Part shown: positions 44,637 through 54,815 of the stretch, in pieces | Position numbering within the stretch: position 1 is the first letter of the stretch | Layout: every line of letters starts with the position of its first letter | From: Saposhnikovia divaricata | Lineage: Eukaryota > Streptophyta > Magnoliopsida > Apiales > Apiaceae | Reading direction: 5' to 3' | Assembly (NCBI GenBank): GCA_036435485.1 | Contig: CM071595.1 | Coordinates: forward strand, 229,138,080 to 229,202,079 | Length of the DNA stretch: 64,000 nt | Notes under the pieces: generated by a model | Seen by the model: only the letters and a program-made list of their open reading frames with translations | Databases searched by the model: none | What the model was told of the DNA's origin: nothing | Position numbers and translations under genes: made by a program

Positions 44637-45000
44637 TGGATATAAAGTCTTAATAGCATGACGAGGCTTTGCAGGAACACTAGAAGTGAAAACCCTCAAA
44701 GTCAGTGGGGAGTCAAAGTTGGGGACTTCATAGGTAAATGGATAATTTGAAGCAAAAGATGAAACCATGGTGAGGTACCTGAAGCTAGTAAAAGCTATGA
44801 TAACTAAGTTTAAGGAGTGTCATGTAAAGTACATTCGGAGGGAGGATAATATGATGGCTGCCGCTTTATCGAAGTTTTCTTCATCTGAGATTAAGAACTA
44901 TGCTAGGAGCGTCGTTTGCTTTCAGGTCTTGAAGACCTCAAGTATTGACTCAAAGTTAACAGCACTAATAGGAATTGGATGTTGCTTGATAGATCTGGTT
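44637..45000 (+). pseudogene. Ty3/Gypsy RNase H, second part
   Basis: Directly after CACTA 2 the RNase H resumes with stops and shifts. The best stretch reads FEAKDETMVRYLKLVKAM and then YIRREDNMMAAALSKFSSSE, the usual C-terminal end of plant Ty3/Gypsy RNase H. The Asp expected in the ADALSKF-type motif is replaced (AAALSKF). Confidence 0.8.
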
Positions 45001-45293
45001 AAAGCTCACCATGGAATAAGATGGGTTCTTATTAATGTCATGGAGGCATGAAGGTTGTCACTACGAGCGTGTGATATGCCTTAATTGAAAGAATTTTGTA
45101 ATATAAAGAGTCCTTCATGATTCCATACTTGATGTGCTTAAACACCAAGAAGCCGAGTTAGCTCTAAAAGAGGTTCGCGAGGGAATTCGTGGATAGCACT
45201 TGGGACGTAGATTCGTTGCTCACAAGATAACTCGCTTGGAGTTTTATTGGCCTATTATATATGTTATCTGATGCTAAAACTTATGTGAAGAAA

Positions 45294-45439
45294 CACTACC
45301 AGAAAAAATCTAGTAGACATTGATTTCTGACCGATGTCTATTTAAATTTCAGACCGATGTCTTCGTCGGTGATGTTAAAAATTCACCTCATAGACATCGA
45401 TTTTTGACCGATGTCTAGTAAGATTTTAGACATCAGTAG
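45294..45439. mobile_element. Possible short CACTA-type MITE
   Basis: About 146 bp starting CACTACCAGAAAAAATCTAG with repeated GACCGATGTCT words and an inverted copy, ending near GACATCAGTAG. The right end is degenerate and no clean 3-bp duplication is seen. It sits between the zinc-finger and core parts of the Gypsy integrase. Confidence 0.45.
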
Positions 45440-46200
45440 AACAGACATTCTTGGACCTTTTCCTATGGCTAGTGCCCAAAGGAAGTTTCTGATCATAGCG
45501 ATTGAATATTTTACTAACTTGATAGAAGTTAAGCCTTTAATCAATCACCAAACAAGTGATAGACAATGGATGACGATTTAACAATAAACATTTCACGAAG
45601 TATTGGGATTACAATGACGTCGAGCTACGCTTCACATCTGTTACTCACCCACAAGTAAATGGGTAAGCTGAAGTAGCAAATCGAATAATCCTTGATGGAC
45701 TAATGAAGAGAGTTGAATGCTCAAGGAACACATGGGTGGACAAATTAGTCCCAAAATTTTGGGCATATCGTACCACTGGCAAAGTTACAATGGGAGCTAC
45801 TTCATTCTTGCTGGCCTACTGAGCATAGGCTATTGTACCTTTGGAAATTATACACAGATCTCCAAGAATTATGGCTTATATGCCCGAAACGTATGAGGAG
45901 GGTATGAGGCCCGCCCTTGATCTAAATAATGAATTAAGGGTCGAGGCAAACACCAAAAACGTTGAGCATCAAAAGCGTGCTTCCTTTTACTAACACCTAT
46001 GGGTTAATGAATGGTTCTTCCAACATCAGGACCTGGTCCTAAGAAGGATAGAAGAATCTAGAATCGGACAAAAGAGAAAAATGACTCTCAATTGAGTTTG
46101 GCCATATAGAGTTAAGAAAGTCATAGAACAAGGATCCCAGAAGTTGGAAACGCTTGAAGGAGATGAAGTGCATAGAACGTGCCATGCTTCAAACTAAAAG
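45440..46200 (+). pseudogene. Ty3/Gypsy integrase remnant
   Basis: The frame reads DILGPFPMASAQRKFLIIAI, then pieces such as WVDKLVPKFWAYRTT, PETYEEGMRPALDLNNELR and VEHQKRASFY, ending with a WPYRVKKVIEQGS-like C-terminal domain. The active-site region is broken by stops and shifts. The order matches a Ty3/Gypsy integrase core and C-terminal part. It lies in line after RNase H, as expected. Confidence 0.8.
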
Positions 46201-47275
46201 GTTTACTATGTGTAAAAATTTATGATGAATTTCACTATCTAGTCGGAACGAGTATGAATAAGGCTCCATGGAGCCAGTAGAATGTAAGAGCCTTTCATTC
46301 CACTTAGGAGCCTTTCGTCATTTTGTTTTGTTTAAGCTACTTTTGTTCTGCTATGATAAAACACGAAAATAAAAAGTACCATCATTGAATCTAAGATGCA
46401 CGATTGAAATGCTTAATTATGGCAAAGTTCCATGTACTAGATTTAAACAAATGAAAATGAACTAACGGAATGCCACGTGGAATGCCACATAAGGCTGACA
46501 TACAGAGTAGAAAGTAAAGCCACAAATGGCAAAGATCAGTGGTCTTTCCTAAGGAGACTGATCTTCAGCGATAGACGTATCATACGAAATTCTTATAGCA
46601 GTTGGATCTTGAAACATGTATAAGTGGCAAGAGTTTCCTACCTAAAGGAATCCATTTTTGACATTAGCATTTGAAAAAAATATAAGAGATGTGACAGAAC
46701 AATACTATGTACAGCTTAAAAAAAAAATATGTGAGAAAAGAAAGTTACCGTCATCGTTAACATTTCTAAGACCGACATGCTTCAAAGAGAACTCATTAAG
46801 AAGCCTCCTATTGTGGGAAATATCGTTGTTCTAAAAAACAGAGTACTTCATCGATTCCCTAATGGTTTGACTAAGGTTCTCTCTATCAACTCTATCACCG
46901 GCCATCCAACGAAAATCTGATTGAAATCTACCCCCACCGAATGAACATACAGAAACTCCTCATTCAGAATGTTATTGGAAATAGGGAGTAAGAATGTATT
47001 CAAACAATAAGAAACTCTTGAGCGAGGACAGATGTACACCCATCAGACATCACAAAAGGAAGAGTTCCTAAGTCAGATTATACTCCTAAACAAAGCCACG
47101 CCAGGATCAATGTTATTGCGAGGACACAACACTGAGAAATAGAAGATAAGCTTTCATCCATTGAGGACTAATTAACAAGGATTACTTTAAACATCAGCAA
47201 GTAATTGAGAAGAAAATTGGGTGAATTCAAAACCTGGGACCAGAGGCTAAAGTTTCTTTCCACACACATAGATCG
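46201..47275. other. 3' non-coding region of the Gypsy element
   Basis: No plus-strand gene. On the minus strand, fragments (for example VGVDFNQIFVGWPVIELIER at about 46890-46950) may extend the decayed antisense frame at 47276-47653. Confidence 0.4.
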
Positions 47276-47653
47276 CTATTCCATTTGCCTGATATCTCCG
47301 CCATGAGTTGGGAGTATAGAGTACGGGGGACGAATGCCATACAGTCCATCAAGACTCATAGATGCCTTACCGTCACGAATATGGTTATAATATCTGAAAG
47401 CTTCGAGAAGGGAGCTGTTAGGAAAAGATAAACCTATTATAGAAAAAGAATCAACCATCGATGCTCCTGACCTAAAGACTTGAAGCTTATGAAAGATCGA
47501 AGATCGAATGGAAGCTCGATAAACCCCTGATGCTATAACAGAAATTCTTGAATATTTTCTTATTGAGGGGAATTCAAGAACATTACTTAAAGAGAAATGA
47601 GAAGTGAGATTTCTAATAATGATGAATTGTGAAAATGAAGTTAACACTTCCAC
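47276..47653 (-). pseudogene. Antisense open frame in the Gypsy 3' region
   Basis: A 125-residue minus-strand frame (start MEVLTSFSQF, later SLDGLYGIRPPYSILPTHGG) lies between integrase and 3' LTR. Some Tat/Ogre-group elements are known to carry an antisense gene in this place. The frame has no domain I recognise, and further minus-strand pieces toward 46850 suggest it was once longer. Assignment rests on position and is tentative. Confidence 0.4.
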
Positions 47654-48059
47654 TCTTTTATAGGTGGAATAATGTCACCTACAAGGTTATAGGTGAAAAA
47701 AGACCTGCAATTTTAGGTAGCAGGGCACCTAAAAAGTAAAAAATGATGTTTACATAAACTACCAAGTAAAAATTTGAAAGACTACAAAAACTCATAAACT
47801 AATAAGTCATTAGACATAGAAGGCTAGAGATGCCCAACAAAGGGACATGGAGACCAACTAAAAGGCTTGAAGCCCACATGAAGAATGGAAATATTTTAGA
47901 AGATGTTCATAAATTTAACCGAATAAACGAACGAAAGAGCATTACTGCCATGGTAGAAATATAAGTACAAGCGATAGGCATCGACATGTTTGATAGGCAT
48001 AATAAAGTTGGATAAGGTCCCGAAACAAGTCTCGAAGATCGATACTAGTCTCAAAACCA

Positions 48060-48690
48060 ATTCCAATCTCAAAGATCTCAAGCTCAGTTGGAGACCAGGG
48101 TTTGTCATACATGGATCTCAAATTTTGACTAAAAGCTCAATTGAAGGGTGTAAACTCAACTGAAGACCAATGTTTGTCATACCGAGATCCTCAATTTTGA
48201 CTGAGGGCTCAATTGAAGAGCTTAATCTTAAAATAAGTCCAAGGTTTGTTATAGTTGGGTCTTCAATTTAATTTTGAGTAGGAGCACAATTGAAGAGCTC
48301 AAGCTCAATTAAAGTACCGAAACTCAATCGAAGAACAGAGTTTGTCATACCTAGGTCTTCAATTTCGATCAAGAAAGCTAAGTTGAACAGTTCAAGCGCA
48401 AATGAAGGGCAAAAACTCAATTTTAGACCAGGATTTGTCATACCTTGATCCTAATTTCGCGCAAGAGCTCAACTGAAGAGCTCAAGCTCAGTTGAAGGGA
48501 ACAAACTTAATTGAAGACAATGATTTATCATAACTAGCTCCCACTTCGACTAGGAGCTCAATTAAAGGGAAAAAATGTAATTGAAGACCAGGGTTTGTCA
48601 TACCTGGGTCCACAATTTCGACTAGGAGCTTAATTGAAGAGCTCAAGTTCAATTGAAGGAACTAACCCAGGTAACCAAGCACCCCTCTAG
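48060..48690. repeat. 70-95 bp tandem repeats in the Gypsy 3' region
   Basis: About seven irregular units share TTTGTCATAC (48101, then about 48173, 48246, 48340, 48434, 48524 and 48592), CTCAATTGAAGAGCTCAAG and AATTTCGACTAGGAG-type words. Tandem repeats before the 3' LTR are common in Tat/Ogre elements. The flanks (47654-48059 and 48691-49333) have no gene. Confidence 0.75.
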
Positions 48691-49333
48691 AAGACTAAGG
48701 GAGATCTTGGTGATCAAGGCAGCTTTGGGAGACTAAGAATCATCGTACCTAATTTCTCCTTAAAAAATTTAAAATAAAATTTGATCTACAAATTTTTCGG
48801 GGTTGACTATTTTTCTAATTTAGCTGTTTCGGAAGGACGAATAACAAAATTCAAAGGTCAATTAGCATAAAAATGATTGATCAATATCAATTAAGCACAA
48901 GTCATTGAGATGTGTAAACATATGAAAAAATGCAGAAGTTTGGCTCGTATGCATAAAAGTGGTCGAAAATTTACAACGAAAATCTTTGAAACTTAAATTT
49001 AAGCTAGTTTTTATAAAAAGAATTGTTTTCCTTGTGATTAATAAATCAAAAAAATCCTCGAAGATTTAATTGATGCAAATATATATGTAGGTCGCTCCAC
49101 ATTTTGTGCTTAAACTATACCCACGTTTAGGACGGATAAGCACTAATTGCTCATTAAGTCCCTTTCTTAAAATAAATAAGCATTGATTGCTCATTAAAAA
49201 TCGTATAAGGAAAAAGAAGGTTGACAATCCCATTTCAGGTTGTGAAAAACGCAAACATAAACCCTGAATCTCGTAATTAAATGATTGTAACTTCTACGAA
49301 ATCTTGAAAGATTATCCTAAAGTTGGGGGTGAA

Positions 49334-49790
49334 TGATGTGGGCTAAAAATTATTCTAGAAACATAATTAATGTTACATTAATTATACCAAGTTTGATCCA
49401 AAACGGAGGCCTGGTGACAAGGGCCTGAAACCCTAATTATTTAATAAATTGATAATTAATTAAGAGCTAATTAACAACATATTAAATGTGTCCAAATTTA
49501 AAGCATATTCTACAAAGAGTGGCTTTCAAAGGAGGTGTCTTCTCCCTTATATGGAGGTGTCTTCTTCTTATAAGGAGGTGTCTTCTTTAAGGCTAAGACT
49601 CAGAACATCTTCTTAAATAGCAACCGTCACATCCATCATCCTACAACTACATTGACTTGATTCTCTATATGCTAGTATAGATATGTAGGTATCTTGTGAG
49701 GACTGATTTAGTCTCGAATCGTAAAAGAAATCATTAAAGCTTTGAAAGCTACCTTTGTATTAATTACACCGTACCTTTAATGCTACAACA
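49334..49790 (+). repeat. 3' LTR of the Gypsy element
   Basis: Starts TGATGTGGGCTAAAAATTAT after a purine tract AGTTGGGGGTGAA and ends TAATGCTACAACA. It is related to the LTRs of the short element at 50198-52266 (shared ATGTAGGTATCTTGTGAGGA). Confidence 0.7.
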
Positions 49791-50197
49791 AAAAGTAAAA
49801 AACAAAGTCATTGAAATTAAAAAATAGGTCAAATATGAGGACAAAATTAAACACTCAAAATGAGTTAACCTTCCTTCATCATAGAAAAGACTTGCACATA
49901 GTCTTTGGAATGTAAACATTAATTATTTTTCTGAATTTTGTATATCTATCTGGTTACTTGTAAAATTTAGTTGAGTGTAAGTTAAATAAAAACCATAAAA
50001 AAATAAGAGAAGTTGCTAAGCTATAGAGCTAGTTATATAAGACTCTCTTCTTATTACATACAATTCTTGTGAGCAAGGTTAAAAGATTTTTTCCCTTTTA
50101 TAAGTTGTACATGTGATACTTTTTCTTGGATGTTGCATGATAAATGAGATATAAAGAAAAAGAGCATCCTAGCTCCCTTTGAACATCCAAGTGTGCG
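49791..50197. other. No gene recognised
   Basis: AT-rich spacer between two related LTR elements; nothing identifiable. Confidence 0.4.
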
Positions 50198-52266
50198 TGA
50201 TATGGGCTTAAAATAAGTCCTAAAAATATATTTAATGTTGCATTAAATGAACCTAGGTTGGTCCAAGGTCAAAGCCCAACTATGAGGCCTAAAACCCTTA
50301 CTATAATAATAAATTCGTAATTGATAAATCAGCTAATAAAAGACTCCGTTATTGAGTCTAAAATGGAACCAATTCATACTGGGAGTGGCCTCCAAGGCAT
50401 ACGAGTCCAATAGAAATCAGCCTTCCTCATGGAAGGATCCATAATTCTATCTAGAATTGGTAACTTGGCCACCAAGATAGCAAACCCTGCCCTAATTCTA
50501 AGGCACTCAAAGCCTATATAAGGGTCTGACCCCTCATTCTCAGAACTACGTTTTATTGGCTTGATTCTTGATATTACAAGATATGTAGGTATCTTGTGAG
50601 GACAGATTGAGTCACGAAACACTTGATCAGCCACAGAAGCTCGATGTTCTCAAACCCTAGCAGTCAATACGCAATAAATACACCCTACTTTTCTTTTCAC
50701 AACATTTGGCACCGTCTATTTCACAACAAACGTGGGATAAACTCGACTAGAATCGTGATTGATTTCGATCAGAAATTCCCGTAAAAAATGCTTCGATCAG
50801 AGTGTCAAAAATGGCATTAATTCGACCAAGATCCTAGTCGATTTCGACCAAGAATCCTGATCGAAAAGCCATCGAGCAGAGTGTCGAAAAGGCCCTTTAT
50901 TCGACTAAAATCTTTGTCGAATCGACTACGATCCCAAAGTCAAAGGCCTAGTCTAAAATTCACATTTGTTAAGCGTAGAAATAATTGGGCCCAATATATC
51001 AAAACAATAGGCCCAATAAAATGAAAAGGCCCAGAGGGAACCTACAAAAATAATAAATATTATATTTATTGCGACCAGGATCCTGATCGAATTCGACCAG
51101 GATTCCTGGTCGAAAAGCCTTCGACCAGGATGTCAAAATGGTCCTTAATTTGACCAGGATCCTCATCGAATTCGACTAGAATTCCTGGTCGAAAGGCCTT
51201 CGACCAGGATGACCAAATGGGCCCTAATTTGATCAGGATTCTGATCGAATTCGACTAGGATTCCAGGTCGAAAAGCCTTCGACCAGGATGTCAAAATGAT
51301 AGTTTATTCGACCAGGATCCTGATTGAATTCGATCAAAAATCTGGTCGAAAATTTGCAGCCTTTATTTAATTTTTCATAAAAATATGGAAAAAATGATAA
51401 AAAAAAAAGGATGTTTACTGAGGAAATTTGGGAAGAAAAATTACAAAATTCCAGAAAAGAAAGAGGAAAATTGCAGAATTATTTCCAAAAGCTATATGCC
51501 CAATATATTTTTGATAAAGCAGCTCAAAAATAGTGAAAAATACCTGTGAGTACATGGAAAGTGAGAAAAGCAAGAAAGTTATTTATCTTTTTCTGTGAGA
51601 CAAAAACACTATCAGTTAAGCCTCGAATAAGACAAATCGTTATAAATGTGTAGGTCGCTCTACTTTACACTTAAGGAAGTATCTGTGAAACACTAATGTA
51701 CTTAAGCTTTTTAACTTCAATGAAAACCTGATCAGTTTTTCTAGAAGTTGGGGGGCAAATGATATGGGCTGAAAGTAAGCCCTAAAGACACATTTAATGT
51801 TGCATTATATGAACCTAGGTTGGTCCAAGGTCAAAGTCCAATTATGAGGCCCAAAACCCTAATTATAATAAAAATTTGTAACTGATAGATCAGCTAATAA
51901 AAGACTCTGTTATTGAGTCCAAAATGGAACCAATTCATACTAGGAGTGGCCTCCAAGGCATACAAGTCCAACAAGAATCAGCCTTCCTCATGGAAGCATC
52001 CAGAATTCTATCTAGAATTGGTAACTTGGCCACCAAGATACCAAACCCTACCCTAATTCCAAGGCACCCAACGCCTATGTAAGGGCCTGACCCCTCATTC
52101 TCAGAATTACGTTTTATTGGATTAATTCTTGATATTTGCAAGATACGTACGCATCTTGTGAGAAAAGATTGAGTCACGAAACACTTGATCAGCAATAGAA
52201 GCTCGAAGCTCTCTAACCCTTGCAGCCAATACGCAATAAATACACCCTACTTTTTATTTCACAACT
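50198..52266 (+). mobile_element. Short non-autonomous Gypsy-type LTR element
   Basis: Two LTRs of about 507 bp (50198-50704 and 51760-52266) start TGATATGGGCT and end TTTCACAAC. The primer-site-like TTTGGCACCGTCT follows the first, and a purine tract, AGTTGGGGGGCAAA, precedes the second. The 1.05 kb interior has no coding frame and is mostly tandem repeats. It is presumably mobilised by a relative like the Gypsy element upstream. No target duplication was found. Confidence 0.85.
50750..51360. repeat. ~79-bp tandem repeats rich in palindromes
   Basis: Units built from TTCGACCAGGAT, CCTGATCGAATTCGACCAGG and CCTGGTCGAAAAGCCTTCGA recur with a period of about 79 bp (around 51118, 51197 and 51276, with older copies at 50755-50940). 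Within a unit, 51092-51114 is a near-perfect palindrome. Confidence 0.8.
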
Positions 52267-54815
52267 TTACACTTTTACATGATACAAAGATTTTATATGT
52301 TCTTATTTAATGAATTTTTCGATCTATTTTTTTAGTTTATGAAATTAGGAAAGTACTTATTCATCAAGAAATCAAATATTTAGATAGGATTAATATCAAA
52401 ACAAAGTTTTCTTCAACACAAACTTACAAACTTTTTTTCCAATATATTTCTAACTTCAGTTCAACATCATTTTTCAAATAATAATTAAAATTTTATTGAA
52501 TATAATAATTTAATTCTTTAAAATCATTTTTGGGTTCACCAATACCAAAATAGGATATAGAAATAAGAAATTTTATTTGTTTAATATGAGGTATGTTGAA
52601 CCGTAGTTAAAAATTTGTTGAATAACTAATATATAAATATTAACTATCTTATTGATTAGGATATAAAAATATGAAATATTATTAATTTGATATAGTTTTC
52701 TTAATTATACCAATCTAAAGTTATTTTATATATTTAGATTTAACACAAGTATAACCCTTGTTCAACACATCATGTTGAACTCAAGTTATATATCTGTCCA
52801 ACACTCTTTATAAAAGAATTTCAATTTTTTCGTAAAAATTGTTGTAAATATGTGTTTAATAAATTTTAAAATGTTATAAATATGTTGTCTTTTCTAATTA
52901 TGCGCATTCAATAAAATATTAATTATTATTTAATAAATGATGTTAAACCGAAGTTAAATATGTGTTGAACAAAAAATGTTTGTAAGATTATATTTAAGAA
53001 TTTTTTTACTAAAAATCAACCCTATTTAGATAATATTTAAAAAAAAAAATACTTGAATGTTAAGTCAACTCAATCAAACACTCTTAATGTTGATTAATCA
53101 CCTTAATAATTATTAATATAGTTGAACCATGATACAATTTTGTTACACTTTAAATAAGAAAGGATAAATTATATAATATAAAATTTTATATGTGTAAATA
53201 AATATTTCACTAATAATTAAGGTTACTATCCCAAAATATATTTATAAAGTATGTCATTGTTAATCCTAATTTTTATTTACATATATGTCTTAATTTTGTG
53301 GCATAGTTTAACACGTACCACATCCATAGTATATGCCCACTTTTTTTTATAACTCCAACAAGCATCCATAATGTCATGCCCATTTTATTTTTTTTTACTC
53401 TTGCAAGTGTTTTTCCATAGTGTCATGCCCCTTTTTTTTTTTTTTTTTTTTACTTTTGCAAGTGTTTTTCACGTCACACCTCACATGTATGTCTTAACTT
53501 TTTTTTTGCTAAATTTTTCAACAAAATTTTTTTTGCTAAATACATATGTCTTAACTTTGTGGTATAATTTTTCATAATCCTAGTTTTAGGTCCTCTACTT
53601 TTCTAGGGTGTCATTATTTTTCATGTTCCATACACATATGCGTCCATAGTTTTAGGCCCAATGCTGCCCATTATTTTTCACATGGGGCCCAAATTTTTCA
53701 GGTCCATATGTCTTAATTTTGTGACATAGTTTTTCACGCCTATGCGTCCATGTTTTAAGCCCCCTAGTTTTCAAGCGCACATTATTTTTCAACCCCTCAT
53801 GTTAATACACACCCAAAATATTAAGGACCCTCCCACACTTCTCATTTTTTAATCCATGTTAATAATCACACCTTTCATTACACACATCATCACAACACTA
53901 TTTTGGATTCAATTTTAATTATCAGCGGCACCAATATTCTGAATTTAAGCTCAATTATCACTAGCAATTAGTTATACTGTGAGTAATGTTCTACCTTTCC
54001 TCTCATTCTGATATATGTAAATTAATTCTTTTTTGTCGTTCTTCAAGATTAAGATTTTGTTATTGGTGAGCTATTTTTATTTCTTAAAAATTAACATCAA
54101 ATAATATTGTGTGTATCCCTCATTTATTTTTTCAAATATTATTTTACTACGTTTAATTAGGTTTGAGAAGAATTACCTATACTATTTAGCATCATCTTAT
54201 ATTTAAGAATTTTTTATTTTGAAATGCTTGTTATCTACCTCTAGATCTATAATATTTTATTTTTATAACATATAACATATATTGAATTCATTCATTTTTT
54301 GTTTTAGAGATTAGGTTGTAGTTTATTGTTTGTCAATTATTTTTAAATGGTAGAAATAATTTAATTTGATGATTCTAATGATGTCTTTATGTATTTTGAT
54401 ACATTTTCGGGGAAGAGTTTTATTTTTTAAAATATTTGTGATAAAGTTATCTAATATTTTGTATATATTTATGCAAACTTTAAAGTTTAGTTTTTATATT
54501 CTTTAATAATTTTAATATTTTTTCTTAAAATGTATGATTGAATTTCATATTTACATTAACTAATGTTTGATACAATTTCTAGAAATCAAGAAAAATTAGT
54601 GAACAATTAAAATTATACCTTTAGGAAGTATAAATTAATGATTAGTTAGTGTATCACTAAGTTTTTCTTATTAATTCATTCGATCTAACAGTTTGTTGGA
54701 CTATTAGAAATCTAGAACTTAGACCATATATTACCAATGAAATTATAAGTGACCTGTTATAAATTGAAATGTAGAATAGAAAGAGAAATTAAGGTTGAAG
54801 TCATTTTACAAGAAG
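52267..54815. other. AT-rich upstream region of the BED-dehydratase gene
   Basis: No transposon or gene recognised. Diverged repeats (GTTGAACC-type words at 52560-53130; CATATGTCTTAA and TTTTTCA-type words at 53280-53800) and poly-T runs (53420-53450) are present. A possible 5' untranslated exon ends at a GTGAGT donor (53979), with a possible acceptor TGTAG at 54774, but this is only a guess. Confidence 0.4.

Larger units (their letters stand above)
27900..49790 (+). mobile_element. Decayed Ty3/Gypsy element, split by CACTA 2
   Basis: Pieces in order: RNase H start (about 28080-28226), the CACTA 2 insertion (28227-44636), RNase H end (44637-45000), an integrase zinc-finger region (about 45150-45293), an integrase core (about 45440-46200), a non-coding 3' region with tandem repeats and an antisense frame, and a 3' LTR (49334-49790). 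The RNase H type and the 3' layout fit the Tat/Ogre group (inference). Many stops and frameshifts show it is long dead. Gag, protease and most of the reverse transcriptase are missing on the left, as is the 5' LTR. Confidence 0.8.

Noticed and set aside
50374..52195. Two similar minus-strand 86-codon frames as paralogous genes
   Set aside because: They are antisense in the two LTRs of the short Gypsy-type element.
53371..53577. Phe-rich frame of 68 codons
   Set aside because: Generated by poly-T runs; no domain.
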